Shown: positions 17,245 to 26,543 of the stretch, piece after piece
Layout: each line of letters starts with the position of its first letter
Position numbering within the stretch: the stretch's first letter is position 1
The notes under the pieces: model-generated
What the model saw: only the letters and a program-made list of their open reading frames with translations
Databases searched by the model: none
What the model was told of the DNA's origin: nothing
Program-made: the position numbers and the translations under genes
From: Candidatus Electrothrix gigas
GTDB taxonomy: Bacteria; Desulfobacterota; Desulfobulbia; Desulfobulbales; Desulfobulbaceae
DNA: 38,606 nt
Assembly: GCA_022766165.1 (NCBI GenBank)
Contig: QYLO01000030.1
Span: forward strand, 1-38,606
Reading direction: 5' to 3'

Positions 17245-18660
17245 TTAGATAAACTTGATTTTTCTTGAGGCAAAGATGACCATTTTGAGCAGCAGCCATC
17301 CATTACTCCATCTGCTGATATTGGTTGTGCCATACCTGCGTGCTTGGTAGCGAATCGGCAGATCAATGAGTTTCAGATTCATCTTTGCTGCTCCAAAAAT
17401 GAGATCAAAATCGCCGAACGGATCGAATTCTCCAAAATAATGCCGATTTGCTGATAGTATTTTATAGTCCCGTCTCCACATGACTTTGGTGCCGCATAAT
17501 GTGTCTTTTATCTGCTGATTCAGCAGCCATGAAAAGGCAAAACTGAAGAATTTATTGCCGAGAATGTTGAAGAAACGCATCGCCTCATCTTCCATAGGGT
17601 AAACCAGGCGCACCCCGTTGATAAACTCTCCTTTTCCGTCAGCAAGGGCCTGGACAAAGCATGATAGATCTTCCGGCCTCACAGTCATGTCAGCATCAAG
17701 AATCAGTACTACATCTCCTGTGGCTTTTTGAAAACCAAGCTGTACCGCATCCCCTTTGCCCTTTCCTTGCTGACGATAAAGAAAAACATCTTGGCGTCCG
17801 TTTGATGCAATGTTCTGTTCAATAACGTTGTATGTATTATCAGAAGAGCCTCCCTCAACAAATATGATTTCTGTTTTTTTGCCGATTTTGGGTGTCCTAT
17901 TGAGCAGTTCTTCGATATGGCCAGCTTCGTTACGGGCTGCGATAATAATTGATATTGTCAACTCGTCAATATTTTTTCTTTCTGGAGCAGGTCGGGAAAT
18001 TGAAAAATTTGTCAGTGCAAACAAGCTAAAAGGAAAAAAATGAACGATAAATCGATTCAAAAAGTTCGATAGCAGAGGCACAGGGAGCGGAAGAGCAATG
18101 AAGGCTCTGCTTGAGATCTCTTCAAATCCGCACAGATCAAGAAAATTTCTTATATCATGAGGCGAGAGCCAGTTCTGTTCCAGAAGAGGTTTTGCAAGTT
18201 TTAAACGACGGGCTGCTGCCAGAGGAATTCTCCAGGCATTATTAAAATAATTTATTATTACCCGTGTCCGTTCATGACAGTTCTGTCTGATATTTTGAAG
18301 AAGCCTCTGCACATCTTCGCAGTCATTCACAATATCAGATAAAATAATAATATCAAATTGTCCTTGAATATCTGCAGTATGAGCATCTGCGCAGATAAAT
18401 TCAAGATCAGGGTATCGGGAGGACGCTCTGCTGACCATTTTAGCACTGAAATCAATGCCAACACCACAGGCTGGTTTCAGATTATGGAGCAGATCTCCTT
18501 CGCCGGAGCCCAGTTCAAGAATTCTCAATCCTGGTGGAATAAAAAACTTATAATAATGACAGAGCAGTTTTTGATAGAACTTACTGCAAATACTTGACTG
18601 GATATTTTCCGCAACGTTATTCCAGTGAGCTATACGTTGCAATCTGTATTTATCAGTCAT
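17245..18660 (-). CDS. Methyltransferase-GT2 glycosyltransferase fusion
   Basis: The 471-residue protein has two catalytic domains. Residues 1 to about 190 are a SAM methyltransferase (LRILELGSGEGDLLHNL, about 45-61; VGIDFSAKMV; DIIILSDIVNDCED). A hydrophobic stretch lies at about 195-220. Residues 230-471 are a GT2 domain (ISIIIAARNEAGHIEELL; VEGGSSDNTYNVI; GKGDAVQLGFQKATGDVVLI; DADM as the metal-binding motif). The start has AAGGAAGG about seven bases upstream. The fusion suggests that one glycan lipid intermediate is both glycosylated and methylated, or that methylation acts on a product of the same pathway. The downstream methyltransferase abuts it. Confidence 0.85.
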   Translation of the reverse strand: MTDKYRLQRIAHWNNVAENIQSSICSKFYQKLLCHYYKFFIPPGLRILELGSGEGDLLHNLKPACGVGIDFSAKMVSRASSRYPDLEFICADAHTADIQGQFDIIILSDIVNDCEDVQRLLQNIRQNCHERTRVIINYFNNAWRIPLAAARRLKLAKPLLEQNWLSPHDIRNFLDLCGFEEISSRAFIALPLPVPLLSNFLNRFIVHFFPFSLFALTNFSISRPAPERKNIDELTISIIIAARNEAGHIEELLNRTPKIGKKTEIIFVEGGSSDNTYNVIEQNIASNGRQDVFLYRQQGKGKGDAVQLGFQKATGDVVLILDADMTVRPEDLSCFVQALADGKGEFINGVRLVYPMEDEAMRFFNILGNKFFSFAFSWLLNQQIKDTLCGTKVMWRRDYKILSANRHYFGEFDPFGDFDLIFGAAKMNLKLIDLPIRYQARRYGTTNISRWSNGWLLLKMVIFASRKIKFI

Positions 18661-18678
18661 GATATTTTCCTTCCTTTC

Positions 18679-20466
18679 TTACCTGCACCGTCCGACGGCG
18701 GAATCCGGGGCTGCCGTTTCTACCAGTTCCAAGGTTCTGGCCAGCTGGGGCTGCTCTTGATCCGTGGCGGTCCGCTGGGCAAGCTCCAATGGGTTGAAGT
18801 CAGCGATTTTGAGCTGTGGACACAGGGCCTCAATACGCGCTGCGGTCAGCAGCATATCAGTCACCGGTGCCTTTGGCGGTAACAGCTTCACTGTATAATA
18901 AAACAAGCGATAGGTGGTAGCCAGGAGGTTTTGGTCATCGAACTTCGGTTCAATGAAGAGGAAACCGTTGAAACGGGTTATTTTTAGATCATCACTTACA
19001 AGTGGGTAGTGTTTCAGATTCGGCGAACCGGCGGCCTTTCGCATGATGGGGATGTCGGAGCGCGAGGTTAACCGGATGTCACGGTAGTAAAACAGCACCA
19101 GTTTGGGTATGGCCCTCACCGTATCCAATTTGCCAACGCTATCACGCAGACTGGGCATAGCTGCCAGCACCGCTGATCCTGCATCGTATCTCAGGTTTCC
19201 GTACATATAAGGTTTCCAGGAATCCCTTCCTGAAAGGCTGTCAAAGATCACCAGTTCATCCTTTTTGGCTTGAGCGGCGATGGTAAAAAGAAGGTCCCGC
19301 CAGTTCTCCCGTTTGGGGGTGGTCTCGAAATCCCACAGGGTAAAAAGTGCGAAAACCGCCATTCCGGAGGCCAGGAGCGGTCGGGCCAAACGTAATGGTT
19401 TCCACCCCAAACTCCAGAGCCGCTCCAGACTGTAAGCACATAACAATAGACTCAGGGCTTGGACACCTACTAAATAGGGAGGTCTGAGTGGGTTACTTGT
19501 TTTTGCCAGGTAGACAAAAACCTGGAACACCAAGCTTGCTGGAAGTAGGACCGCAACGATACTGAATACGTGGAGCCGTCCCCGCAGAAAATCCCGCAAG
19601 TTGACAACCAGAGCAAAGATTAGAAATGGAGCAGCAAACAAACCAATGGGATCCATCTGGGCCAGATAGGCATTGATCCCGGGCTGCAGATGAAATTTCG
19701 AGAGACCATCCAAGAGTAGGCTGAGGCCGATGTCATCGGCACCGTTGGCATAGCGGTTAGCGTATTGCGTTAGCCGCATATGCACGGGAAGGTACATGAT
19801 CAAGGCGACCAGCAGGGCTCCGAGAAAGAGAAGACGCTCCCGAAGCTGGGAAAATTTTCCCTGCCAGAGATGCCGGATCGACAAATACCCCAGCATGGCG
19901 CAGAGAGTGACGACAATGAGCAGAGGCGAGAAGGTTCTGCTCAACAGGAACAGGAAGGCAACTAACAGGATGGTCAGAAACCCGATTGTCCCCATCGTTC
20001 GTCGTACCAGATACTTTTCAGTGAAGAACACCAGCATCAGGCAGAAGAATATTGCGATTGCGTAAGGGCGTGCTTCCTGAGAAAAATAAATCTGAAACGG
20101 GGAAATGGCATAGAGGAAGGTCAGTCCGTAAAGTATCCCTTGCCGAACCCGTCCTTGAAGGAGCATCATGAAAATGAACACACTACCTGCTCCGAAGAGG
20201 GCTGCGGGCAGCCTTGCGGCGAAGTCGGTAGTAGAGAGTTTGAAGACAAAATGGCCGAGCCAGTAGTCCAGAGGAGGCTGAACCGTTCCTAATGCGCACT
20301 CCTTCACCGCCGCAAAGGGCAGTCCATAACACGATACTTGATGGATTTCGTCCATGAACAGGCTTTCATGGTCAATCCGGTAGAGATTGACCGCAAGTGC
20401 CATCACCGCAATTAGGGTCATCAACAGGCGATCAATTTGCGCTTTTTTAGAGCTAAATGTCGTCAT
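18679..20466 (-). CDS. GT39-like (GT-C) membrane glycosyltransferase
   Basis: 595 residues from the ATG at 20464-20466, which overlaps the FkbM stop as ATGA. The frame stays open further upstream inside the FkbM gene, but that part has no membrane character. TM1 is followed by DHESLFMDEIHQVSCYGLPF, the acidic loop of GT-C enzymes, then VQPPLDYWLGHFVFK, with PPL as in ArnT/PMT-like proteins. About eleven hydrophobic segments and a soluble C-terminal portion of roughly 180 residues follow. The C-terminus is charged and ends near the MT-GT2 start, leaving a gap of 18 bases. Sugar and acceptor unknown. Confidence 0.78.
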   Translation of the reverse strand: MTTFSSKKAQIDRLLMTLIAVMALAVNLYRIDHESLFMDEIHQVSCYGLPFAAVKECALGTVQPPLDYWLGHFVFKLSTTDFAARLPAALFGAGSVFIFMMLLQGRVRQGILYGLTFLYAISPFQIYFSQEARPYAIAIFFCLMLVFFTEKYLVRRTMGTIGFLTILLVAFLFLLSRTFSPLLIVVTLCAMLGYLSIRHLWQGKFSQLRERLLFLGALLVALIMYLPVHMRLTQYANRYANGADDIGLSLLLDGLSKFHLQPGINAYLAQMDPIGLFAAPFLIFALVVNLRDFLRGRLHVFSIVAVLLPASLVFQVFVYLAKTSNPLRPPYLVGVQALSLLLCAYSLERLWSLGWKPLRLARPLLASGMAVFALFTLWDFETTPKRENWRDLLFTIAAQAKKDELVIFDSLSGRDSWKPYMYGNLRYDAGSAVLAAMPSLRDSVGKLDTVRAIPKLVLFYYRDIRLTSRSDIPIMRKAAGSPNLKHYPLVSDDLKITRFNGFLFIEPKFDDQNLLATTYRLFYYTVKLLPPKAPVTDMLLTAARIEALCPQLKIADFNPLELAQRTATDQEQPQLARTLELVETAAPDSAVGRCR

Positions 20467-21254
20467 TGCAGAGGCTCCATCCGTGGTGAGGCTAAAATGT
20501 CGAAGTAGTCGTGCATCGGTAGTACACGGATATAGTGCGATAGATTTTCCAGAGGGATCACCCCGTCTCTCTGCAGGCGAAACAAGTGATAGCCATGTCC
20601 CCGGAGCCACTCTTCAATCTGCGAGACGCTGATCTTGGCATCGTTCAATTCGGTAGGGGCCACTTCCAGAATAAGATTTGGGTGTTCGCCGGTGGCGGTC
20701 ATCCACTCCTCCAAACCCTCCAATACCGCCATCTCGAAGCCCTGTACATCAATTTTGATAAGGCTCACTCTGAAACCACTCTGTTTACGCAAGATGCGGG
20801 ATAATGTGCTGACGTGCGCCGTGCTTTTGACGACATTTTCATGTTTCGGACCGGGGAAATAACAGCGATGATCGCCAGGGTGACGCGGGTTAAGATAGAA
20901 ATCAATTTCTCCCTCTACAGCCCCTGCCGCCTGTTCAAAAACAGTCACATTGTTAAGACCCAGCGCAGCCAGCTTGCGGCAGTGCTCCCGGCAGGGATCA
21001 ATGGCAAGCACCCGTCCTTCGGACCCAACCAGTTTAGAAAATATCGCAGTGTAAAAGCCGATATTTGCACCGACATCGACCACTAGGTCGCCGTGCCGGA
21101 TCAGCTTGGGGAGGTGGTGTCTGAACTGGTCTTCCAACAAACGTTTGTAGAGATGGTAGCCACGATCCAGCAGCCAAGCTGTCATCTGGTGACGCTGGGC
21201 CAGGCCAATGATCGGCATTAAAAAATTAACGATGTTATAGGTTGTTAAGGGCAT
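20463..21254 (-). CDS. FkbM family methyltransferase
   Basis: About 263 residues from the ATG at 21252-21254; a GTG 84 bases upstream is an alternative start. The SAM-binding motif is LVVDVGANIGFYTAIFSKLV, then VLAIDPCREHCRKL, and LIKIDVQGFEMAVLEGL, the FkbM hallmark with the KIDVQGFE stretch. FkbM enzymes O-methylate sugars or peptides. The ATGA overlap with the GT39-like gene downstream supports a common operon and a glycan role. Confidence 0.85.
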   Translation of the reverse strand: MPLTTYNIVNFLMPIIGLAQRHQMTAWLLDRGYHLYKRLLEDQFRHHLPKLIRHGDLVVDVGANIGFYTAIFSKLVGSEGRVLAIDPCREHCRKLAALGLNNVTVFEQAAGAVEGEIDFYLNPRHPGDHRCYFPGPKHENVVKSTAHVSTLSRILRKQSGFRVSLIKIDVQGFEMAVLEGLEEWMTATGEHPNLILEVAPTELNDAKISVSQIEEWLRGHGYHLFRLQRDGVIPLENLSHYIRVLPMHDYFDILASPRMEPLQ

Positions 21255-21364
21255 GTAAATAGACTCTGATTGATTAATAGTTATAGGAGTTACGTAACCG
21301 AAACTACAACCCGTTATTATAATAATCCAACTTGCCACCTATTGTTCTTGTTTGTTTCTGCCGT

Positions 21365-23428
21365 TTATTCGTCAAGTAACGAAAAAGCTGCCTTGATCTT
21401 TGCACTAAATGTATCAACTATATAATCGACAGCCGTTTGGTCCACACCGTACTGTTCGATATTATATACTCCCTTCTGAATACTCAATATCGGATATTTT
21501 GTAAACATCATATCTAAAATGTTACCTGCTTTCTTTTCATTATTATTAAGATAATACCCCGCAGCAAGTGTAAGTTGATATTCAATCATGTTCGGAGATA
21601 ATTTATGAGCAATCTGCAAAAAGAATACACTGTTCGGATATGATCCAACTTTCATCATCCCGAGACCTGTCAGGTGCATGACCTGATGATTATTTAGTGA
21701 AAAACGTATTATTTTTTTTATGTAAACAAAAAATATCTCCATTTCATTTAAATAATTGGCTGCAACAGCAACATGTTTCATATAGTTGTAAGCAGGGTAG
21801 GTATCGGCTAACGTTTTGGCTTTGGATAATGCATCGTTATATAATTTTTGACGCAGAGAGAGAGTTACTTTTGCCTCCTGACATGGGTAATATTCTTGAT
21901 CAATGGATAAGCATTGATCAAGATACTGTTGAGCCTGCTTATATTGGCCGATTTCGTTTCTATTATGAGCCAATCCAAGAAGAATGAGGGGTTTCAGAGA
22001 GTTGGGTGTCGGAGATGTATCGGCATGTTCCAGAGAGAACTGAAAAAGATAATGCGCTTTACTATGGTTACCTGCCAAGGCATGCGATCGTCCTAGGTTG
22101 TATGCAACGCGTGCATTGAAAGGCGCTTTCCTGAAAGAATCATTCAATAATGAATCGTTAGTTGCCCAAGCAAGGTTTCTTGTGTAGGTGGCATGTCCTG
22201 ATGTTATTACATAGAGAACCCCGCAACATGCAACAGCTATGCGTCCAATTGGAGAAAATTTTTTTTCACCGTACAATGCTTGGGCAAACAGGTATCCGAC
22301 AGGCAAAAAGAGAAAAAGGGAAGGTAAATAATTACGGTGCTCAAAGATCAATTCTAAGGGAATAAAGGTTGATTCGACAAGGTGATTTAAAAAGTAAAAA
22401 AGGATTGGAAAAGTAATGACAGAATATTTTTTTAAAAATCGAGCAGAAAGGGCTATAGATGAAAAAATAAAAAGAAAAGCTGGCAAGGTTGTCCAAGGGG
22501 AAAACAGAGATTGGGATAAAACAATGTCATGCTCAAAGGAAAGGCGGTCAGCAATAGGAAGAAGTAGCTGTGACAGGTACATGACTACTATACGCGGCTC
22601 TGTCAGAAGTCGTTCGGTCAATGTGAATGATCGGTTAGTATATCCTTCTAAATTCAAAGGGTTTAAACCAAGACCATAGTAAACAAAGAGGACAGATATC
22701 ATCAAGACAACAGCAGAAAACAGAATAATACGAAAAGTAGCTATTTTTGTTTTTATTGTGTAAAAAAAAGAAAATTCAAGAAGAAGAAGGGAGGCTGGCA
22801 AAAGAATCGAATTACTTTTACTGCCAAGAGCGGCAAAATAAAACATCAAACAGAGCAGAAACCAGCAATATTTTTTTTGTGTTTTTTCAATCCGTGCTCG
22901 AAGGTAAGCATAGACAGCGAAAATGGTAAACATGGCTGCCATAGATGCCATTCGTTGCACGATGTAGGTAACAGCTTGGGTTTGAATTGGAGCCAAAGCC
23001 CAAAGCAATGCTGCCAGCACGGCTGTCGTATTAATAAAAGACCGGTTGTATTGTTCTGCATAACAGCAATAAAACAACAGCCGAATTACAGAAAACAGGG
23101 CATAGGCAGTCAGAATATGAATAAGGATATTGACAATATGATAGCCATATACTTTATCTTGACCGAAATACCAGTTTAACGCAAAGGTAAGCATTGGAAG
23201 AGGTCGATAAATACCTGATCTTGAGTGATGTGTAACTGCGTCTGCAATTTTATCAAAGCTCAATTCAGCGAGATGTATCTTACTATTTTCTAAAATATTT
23301 TGTTCATCATCAAAATGCCATGATGCTTGAAGGGAATTTGAATAAGAGAAAACGATAAGAATAAGAGAAAAAAAGAGTAAATTATATGGAACGGGATTAT
23401 CTGAAATGGAGCTGTTAGAATTTAGCAT
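21365..23428 (-). CDS. TMTC-like polytopic membrane protein with C-terminal TPRs (paralogue B)
   Basis: The 687-residue protein has about ten to eleven membrane segments in its first 390 residues, then TPR-like repeats (about 420-680). The N-terminal loop after TM1 holds the acidic motif ASWHFDDEQNILENS, then YRPLPMLTFALNWY, as in GT-C-type proteins with TPRs (eukaryotic TMTCs share this layout). It is a paralogue of the next gene upstream: TQAVTYIVQRMASMAAMF and FEHRNYLPSLFLFLP are common to both. Those proteins are thought to transfer sugars across the membrane with TPRs as the acceptor-binding part. The pilin upstream is a possible acceptor, which is inference. Confidence 0.7.
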   Translation of the reverse strand: MLNSNSSISDNPVPYNLLFFSLILIVFSYSNSLQASWHFDDEQNILENSKIHLAELSFDKIADAVTHHSRSGIYRPLPMLTFALNWYFGQDKVYGYHIVNILIHILTAYALFSVIRLLFYCCYAEQYNRSFINTTAVLAALLWALAPIQTQAVTYIVQRMASMAAMFTIFAVYAYLRARIEKTQKKYCWFLLCLMFYFAALGSKSNSILLPASLLLLEFSFFYTIKTKIATFRIILFSAVVLMISVLFVYYGLGLNPLNLEGYTNRSFTLTERLLTEPRIVVMYLSQLLLPIADRLSFEHDIVLSQSLFSPWTTLPAFLFIFSSIALSARFLKKYSVITFPILFYFLNHLVESTFIPLELIFEHRNYLPSLFLFLPVGYLFAQALYGEKKFSPIGRIAVACCGVLYVITSGHATYTRNLAWATNDSLLNDSFRKAPFNARVAYNLGRSHALAGNHSKAHYLFQFSLEHADTSPTPNSLKPLILLGLAHNRNEIGQYKQAQQYLDQCLSIDQEYYPCQEAKVTLSLRQKLYNDALSKAKTLADTYPAYNYMKHVAVAANYLNEMEIFFVYIKKIIRFSLNNHQVMHLTGLGMMKVGSYPNSVFFLQIAHKLSPNMIEYQLTLAAGYYLNNNEKKAGNILDMMFTKYPILSIQKGVYNIEQYGVDQTAVDYIVDTFSAKIKAAFSLLDE

Positions 23429-23445
23429 TTTAATATTTCGAAATA

Positions 23446-25494
23446 TTATAATTCACGAGGAAGAAAACCAGAGATATATTCTACAAAATTATTGGAATTA
23501 TCCGTTAATACATTCTGTTTTGTCCTGTCCAGCATCTTTATTAGTGCTGGGAGGGGATATCTGGTGAGTAAATTCTGTATATTTTTTTCAACCAAAGCAA
23601 ATTTTTTATTTGCATGATAGACGTTAGCAAGTGCTAACTGGTATTCTGCTGTATTTGGTGACAATTCATTTGCTCGTTTTAAAAAGAACAGGCTGTTCGG
23701 ATAGGCTTCATTTCTCATGAGTAGGATACCTGTCAGATACATACTTTGATGGCTCTTCAGTGAACGGGCGGCTATTTTTTGCATCCCCTGCATGGCGGTT
23801 TTGTAATCCGCAGCCAAGTAGGCGGACGATGCGGCCAGATATTGGTAATCAAGAGAAGTTGGGTAGTGTTGAGTTAATTTTAGCGCATCAGAAAGTGCCT
23901 TTTGGGGCTGACCAAGTTGCAGATACGCCAATGCTCTGTTGTTGAGACATGATTCATCTTCTTTGTCAATATCAAGACATTGATTGTAATACTGAAGTGC
24001 CTGTTTATGACGGCCTAGTATATATGCGGCTGATGCGGAACCGTTTAGTGCTAACGTCCGGCTTATTTTGGGATCTGCCGCTTTTTCTGCATTCTTTAAG
24101 GCAAGTTGGAAATAATAATACGCCTTTCTGTACTGACCAAGCTGACGGTACCATTTACCCAGAGAATGTGCTGCTCTGGAACTTTCAGGAGCTTTACGGA
24201 TTGTGTCGTTCCATAGAGTACCTTCTGTCGCCCAAGCCAGATTTCGAGTATAGGTTGCATGACCAGAGACAATCAAAAAGAGGACGGTGCATAATACTAT
24301 CGCTATTCGACGGAATAATGGTTGAAGCGGATTGCTGTATAAAATATGAGCAACAAAAATTCCGAATGGAAGAAATAAAAAAAGCGAAGGGAGGTAATTG
24401 CGGTGTTCAAAAATCAATTCTAAAGGAAGAATCGTTGACTCAACTGCATGGTTAAGAAAGAAAAAAAGGATTGGAAAACAGATTAGAGGATATTTTTTTA
24501 AATAAAAGAGTGCAACAGTGATCATTAGTAGAATACAGAGTATTGCTGGTAGGGTTGCCCATGTCGAAAAAATAGATTGAGACAAAATAATATCATGTTC
24601 AATAGAAAGGCGATCAGCGATTGGCAGAAATATTTGTGAAAGATACAGTAGCAGAATGCGGGGTTCAGTCAGAATGCGCTCACTCAATGTAAAGGAACGG
24701 CTGGCGTAGCTGTCAAGTAAACCGGAAAAAGTCCATTGCGTAAGCGGAGACATTCCCAGTACATAACTAACAAAAAGGACAGCGAAAAGCAAGAGAATAC
24801 ATCCGAAACCGACAAAGAGGAGGATTTTTTTATTTGTAACGTGATGTTGAAAGAGGGAGAGTTCAAACAGAAGAAGAGAGGCGGGCAGGAGAATGGTATT
24901 CTCTTTGCTGCCAATGCCTGCAAAAAATGCCAGTACGCAGAAGAAGTACCAAATATATTTTTTTTCAGATGCTACCCTGCCACGCAGATAAGTGTAGATG
25001 GCGATAATGCTGAACATGGCCGCCATTGATGCCATGCGCTGAACAATGTAGGTGACAGCTTGTGTCTGGATCGGGGCAAGTGCCCACAAGAGAGCTGCAA
25101 GCAGGGCGGCACACGTAAAAAATTGCGGAGGATATTGTTTTTTATAATGGATATGCAGGAGTAGTTGGAGTGTCAGGAAGAGGAACCAAGCTGTTAGGAT
25201 ATGAACAGCGAGATTGACGACATGATACCAGAAGACATTATCCTGACCGATATACCAGTTGAGAGCAAAGGTGAGGCAGGGGAGAGGCCGGTAAATTTTA
25301 TCTTGATTCCCATTGGGATGCGCCCGTAATGTTCTGCTGATTTGCTGAAAGGTAAGTTCAGAGACATGAAGGTTGCTGTTTGTGAGGATATTTGGTTCGT
25401 CATCCAGATGCCATGATGCCTTGAACGTATTTGAATAGCAGAAAAAAACAATCCCGATAAAGAGGAAAAGAAGAAGTGGACGAGAGGATGACAT
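23446..25494 (-). CDS. TMTC-like polytopic membrane protein with C-terminal TPRs (paralogue A)
   Basis: The 682-residue protein has the same architecture as its neighbour: about ten to eleven membrane segments, then TPRs from about residue 420 (for example AAHSLGKWYRQLGQYRKAYY and ALAYLQLGQPQKALSDALKL). The GT-C-like acidic loop is ASWHLDDEPNILTNSNLH. The two genes are separated by only 17 bases and probably arose by tandem duplication. The start is ATG at 25492-25494, without an obvious Shine-Dalgarno. The predicted role is a membrane glycosyltransferase, with no direct evidence for the substrate. Confidence 0.7.
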   Translation of the reverse strand: MSSSRPLLLFLFIGIVFFCYSNTFKASWHLDDEPNILTNSNLHVSELTFQQISRTLRAHPNGNQDKIYRPLPCLTFALNWYIGQDNVFWYHVVNLAVHILTAWFLFLTLQLLLHIHYKKQYPPQFFTCAALLAALLWALAPIQTQAVTYIVQRMASMAAMFSIIAIYTYLRGRVASEKKYIWYFFCVLAFFAGIGSKENTILLPASLLLFELSLFQHHVTNKKILLFVGFGCILLLFAVLFVSYVLGMSPLTQWTFSGLLDSYASRSFTLSERILTEPRILLLYLSQIFLPIADRLSIEHDIILSQSIFSTWATLPAILCILLMITVALFYLKKYPLICFPILFFFLNHAVESTILPLELIFEHRNYLPSLFLFLPFGIFVAHILYSNPLQPLFRRIAIVLCTVLFLIVSGHATYTRNLAWATEGTLWNDTIRKAPESSRAAHSLGKWYRQLGQYRKAYYYFQLALKNAEKAADPKISRTLALNGSASAAYILGRHKQALQYYNQCLDIDKEDESCLNNRALAYLQLGQPQKALSDALKLTQHYPTSLDYQYLAASSAYLAADYKTAMQGMQKIAARSLKSHQSMYLTGILLMRNEAYPNSLFFLKRANELSPNTAEYQLALANVYHANKKFALVEKNIQNLLTRYPLPALIKMLDRTKQNVLTDNSNNFVEYISGFLPREL

Positions 25495-25544
25495 TTTGGA
25501 TAGAATTATATGTCCAAATTATTTTTTATAGGCTTTTTTAGGAA

Positions 25545-25769
25545 TGTACACTCACATTGAGCGGCTTGACATCATATTTTATCAATTAAATCATTTGAGA
25601 AAACAAGCCTTTATAGCTATTTCTTTTATTCTAACAGGTTAGCCTAAAAAAGGCTAAAAACAACAATTTACTTCTGCTGGAAAAATAAAATATTCTGAAA
25701 AATCGAAATTCAAAAAATAGCTTTTCTTTAAATTTCAAATGGTTGCTACCCGCTCAATGTGAGTGTACA
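25545..25769. repeat. 225-bp element with perfect 20-bp terminal inverted repeats
   Basis: The left end TGTACACTCACATTGAGCGG (25545-25564) recurs exactly in reverse complement at 25750-25769. The interior is about 185 bp, AT-rich and non-coding. No target duplication is visible in the flanks. The form fits a MITE or a collapsed IS. A 20-bp perfect pair at this distance is unlikely to be chance. Confidence 0.65.
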
Positions 25770-25797
25770 GCGAATAAATGCTTGGATCTACAAACAA

Positions 25798-25823
25798 AAA
25801 AGGAGATATAAATATCTCCTTTT
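25798..25823 (-). terminator. Rho-independent terminator of the pilin gene
   Basis: On the minus strand, AAAAGGAGATAT pairs with ATATCTCCTTTT across a minimal loop, followed by more T residues. It starts about 25 bases after the pilin stop codon. Confidence 0.8.
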
Positions 25824-25846
25824 AACAATAAAATTATGCGAAGCGA

Positions 25847-26287
25847 TTACTCCATGGTTTTTGTGAATACTCCAGGAATATTACCGTCCCATTCACTGCT
25901 TGCTGCCTGATAGTCGGTCGGGCAACGTCCACTGCCGTCTGTAATCTCAATCACTATGGCAGATACACCACCGGACAACGTTCCCGTATTCTGACCGGTC
26001 AGCTTTGCAACGGGTATGCCGTTAATGGAACCTAGATTAGGCCCAAGATTGCTAGCATTCAGCGTTCCTAAGGTGGTGTGGTTCGGAATAGCAAAATAAT
26101 CAGCCAAGGTCGCTGCAACAGCATTCGCATCTGCCTCAGCAGAGCTACAGAACGCCTTGTCACGATAGGCAATAAAGTTCGGGATAGCAACTGCGGCCAA
26201 AATACCGATAATAGCGATAACGATCATCAGCTCAATCAAGGTAAAACCTTTTTCGTTTGCCTGGATTCTTAATTTGTTCAATTTCAT
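25847..26287 (-). CDS. Type IV major-pilin-like protein (prepilin)
   Basis: 146 residues from the ATG at 26285-26287, chosen because GGAGGA lies close upstream; the longer frame upstream has no signal. The class III leader MKLNKLRIQANEKG is cleaved before Phe15 in the motif G-FTLIELMIVIAIIGILAA, with Glu at mature position 5. The long N-terminal helix is followed by AIPNFIAYRDKAFCSSAEAD, then a compact Gly/Ser/Thr-rich globular domain. Two cysteines (Cys47 and Cys122) could form the disulfide common in the C-terminal region. The length fits short pilins of deltaproteobacteria. It stands alone with its own terminator, ahead of two TMTC-like genes. No pilus ATPase or secretin is nearby. Confidence 0.9.
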   Translation of the reverse strand: MKLNKLRIQANEKGFTLIELMIVIAIIGILAAVAIPNFIAYRDKAFCSSAEADANAVAATLADYFAIPNHTTLGTLNASNLGPNLGSINGIPVAKLTGQNTGTLSGGVSAIVIEITDGSGRCPTDYQAASSEWDGNIPGVFTKTME

Positions 26288-26323
26288 GATGTCCTCCGTT
26301 TTCAGGATTAGAGTGTTTTTTCG

Positions 26324-26339
26324 GTCGGCCCGTGCCGAC
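26324..26339 (-). promoter_or_regulatory. Hairpin in the pilin leader
   Basis: GTCGGC pairs with GCCGAC across a 4-base loop, about 37 bases upstream of the pilin ATG. It may stabilise or regulate the transcript. No consensus promoter is convincing in this 250-bp region. Confidence 0.3.
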
Positions 26340-26508
26340 ATTTCTTTTTCTTTGCTTCCTATATTACATTATCTATGCCAAGGCGTCCAGCAACAGTTTT
26401 ATTTTTATTTTCCCTGTAAAATAAAAGACTATGGGGCGATTTCTCGTTTTTGCTTTTGGCCGTCCTCGCACTTATGCTCTTGGGGCGACAAATTATGCCA
26501 CAGGGACT

Positions 26509-26543
26509 GACAAAAAATGTCAGTGATGACAGTGGACGTCACT
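26509..26543 (-). terminator. Possible terminator of rmlC
   Basis: On the minus strand the stop codon lies inside the hairpin AGTGACG...TCATCACT. It is followed by GACATTTTTTGTC, which supplies a T-run and can itself fold. Stem strength is modest. Confidence 0.35.

Larger units (their letters stand above)
25495..25846. other. Intergenic region between the pilin and TMTC-like genes
   Basis: 352 bp without a gene. It contains the perfect 20-bp inverted repeats at 25545-25564 and 25750-25769, AT-rich sequence with a small TTAGCC...GGCTAA hairpin near 25640, and the pilin terminator. Transcription into the downstream genes would have to pass or start within this element. Confidence 0.6.

Noticed and set aside
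20467..20610. Longer start for the GT39-like gene at 20610
   Set aside because: It would translate FkbM sequence in another frame. The ATGA overlap at 20463-20466 gives a family-like N-terminus.
26288..26341. Longer pilin start at 26341
   Set aside because: The extra residues precede a good Shine-Dalgarno and a normal prepilin leader starting at 26287.
26370..26400. Sigma-54 promoter for the pilin (CTGGACGCCTTGGCAT)
   Set aside because: The distance between the GG and GC elements is two bases short of the -24/-12 rule, so the match is not valid.
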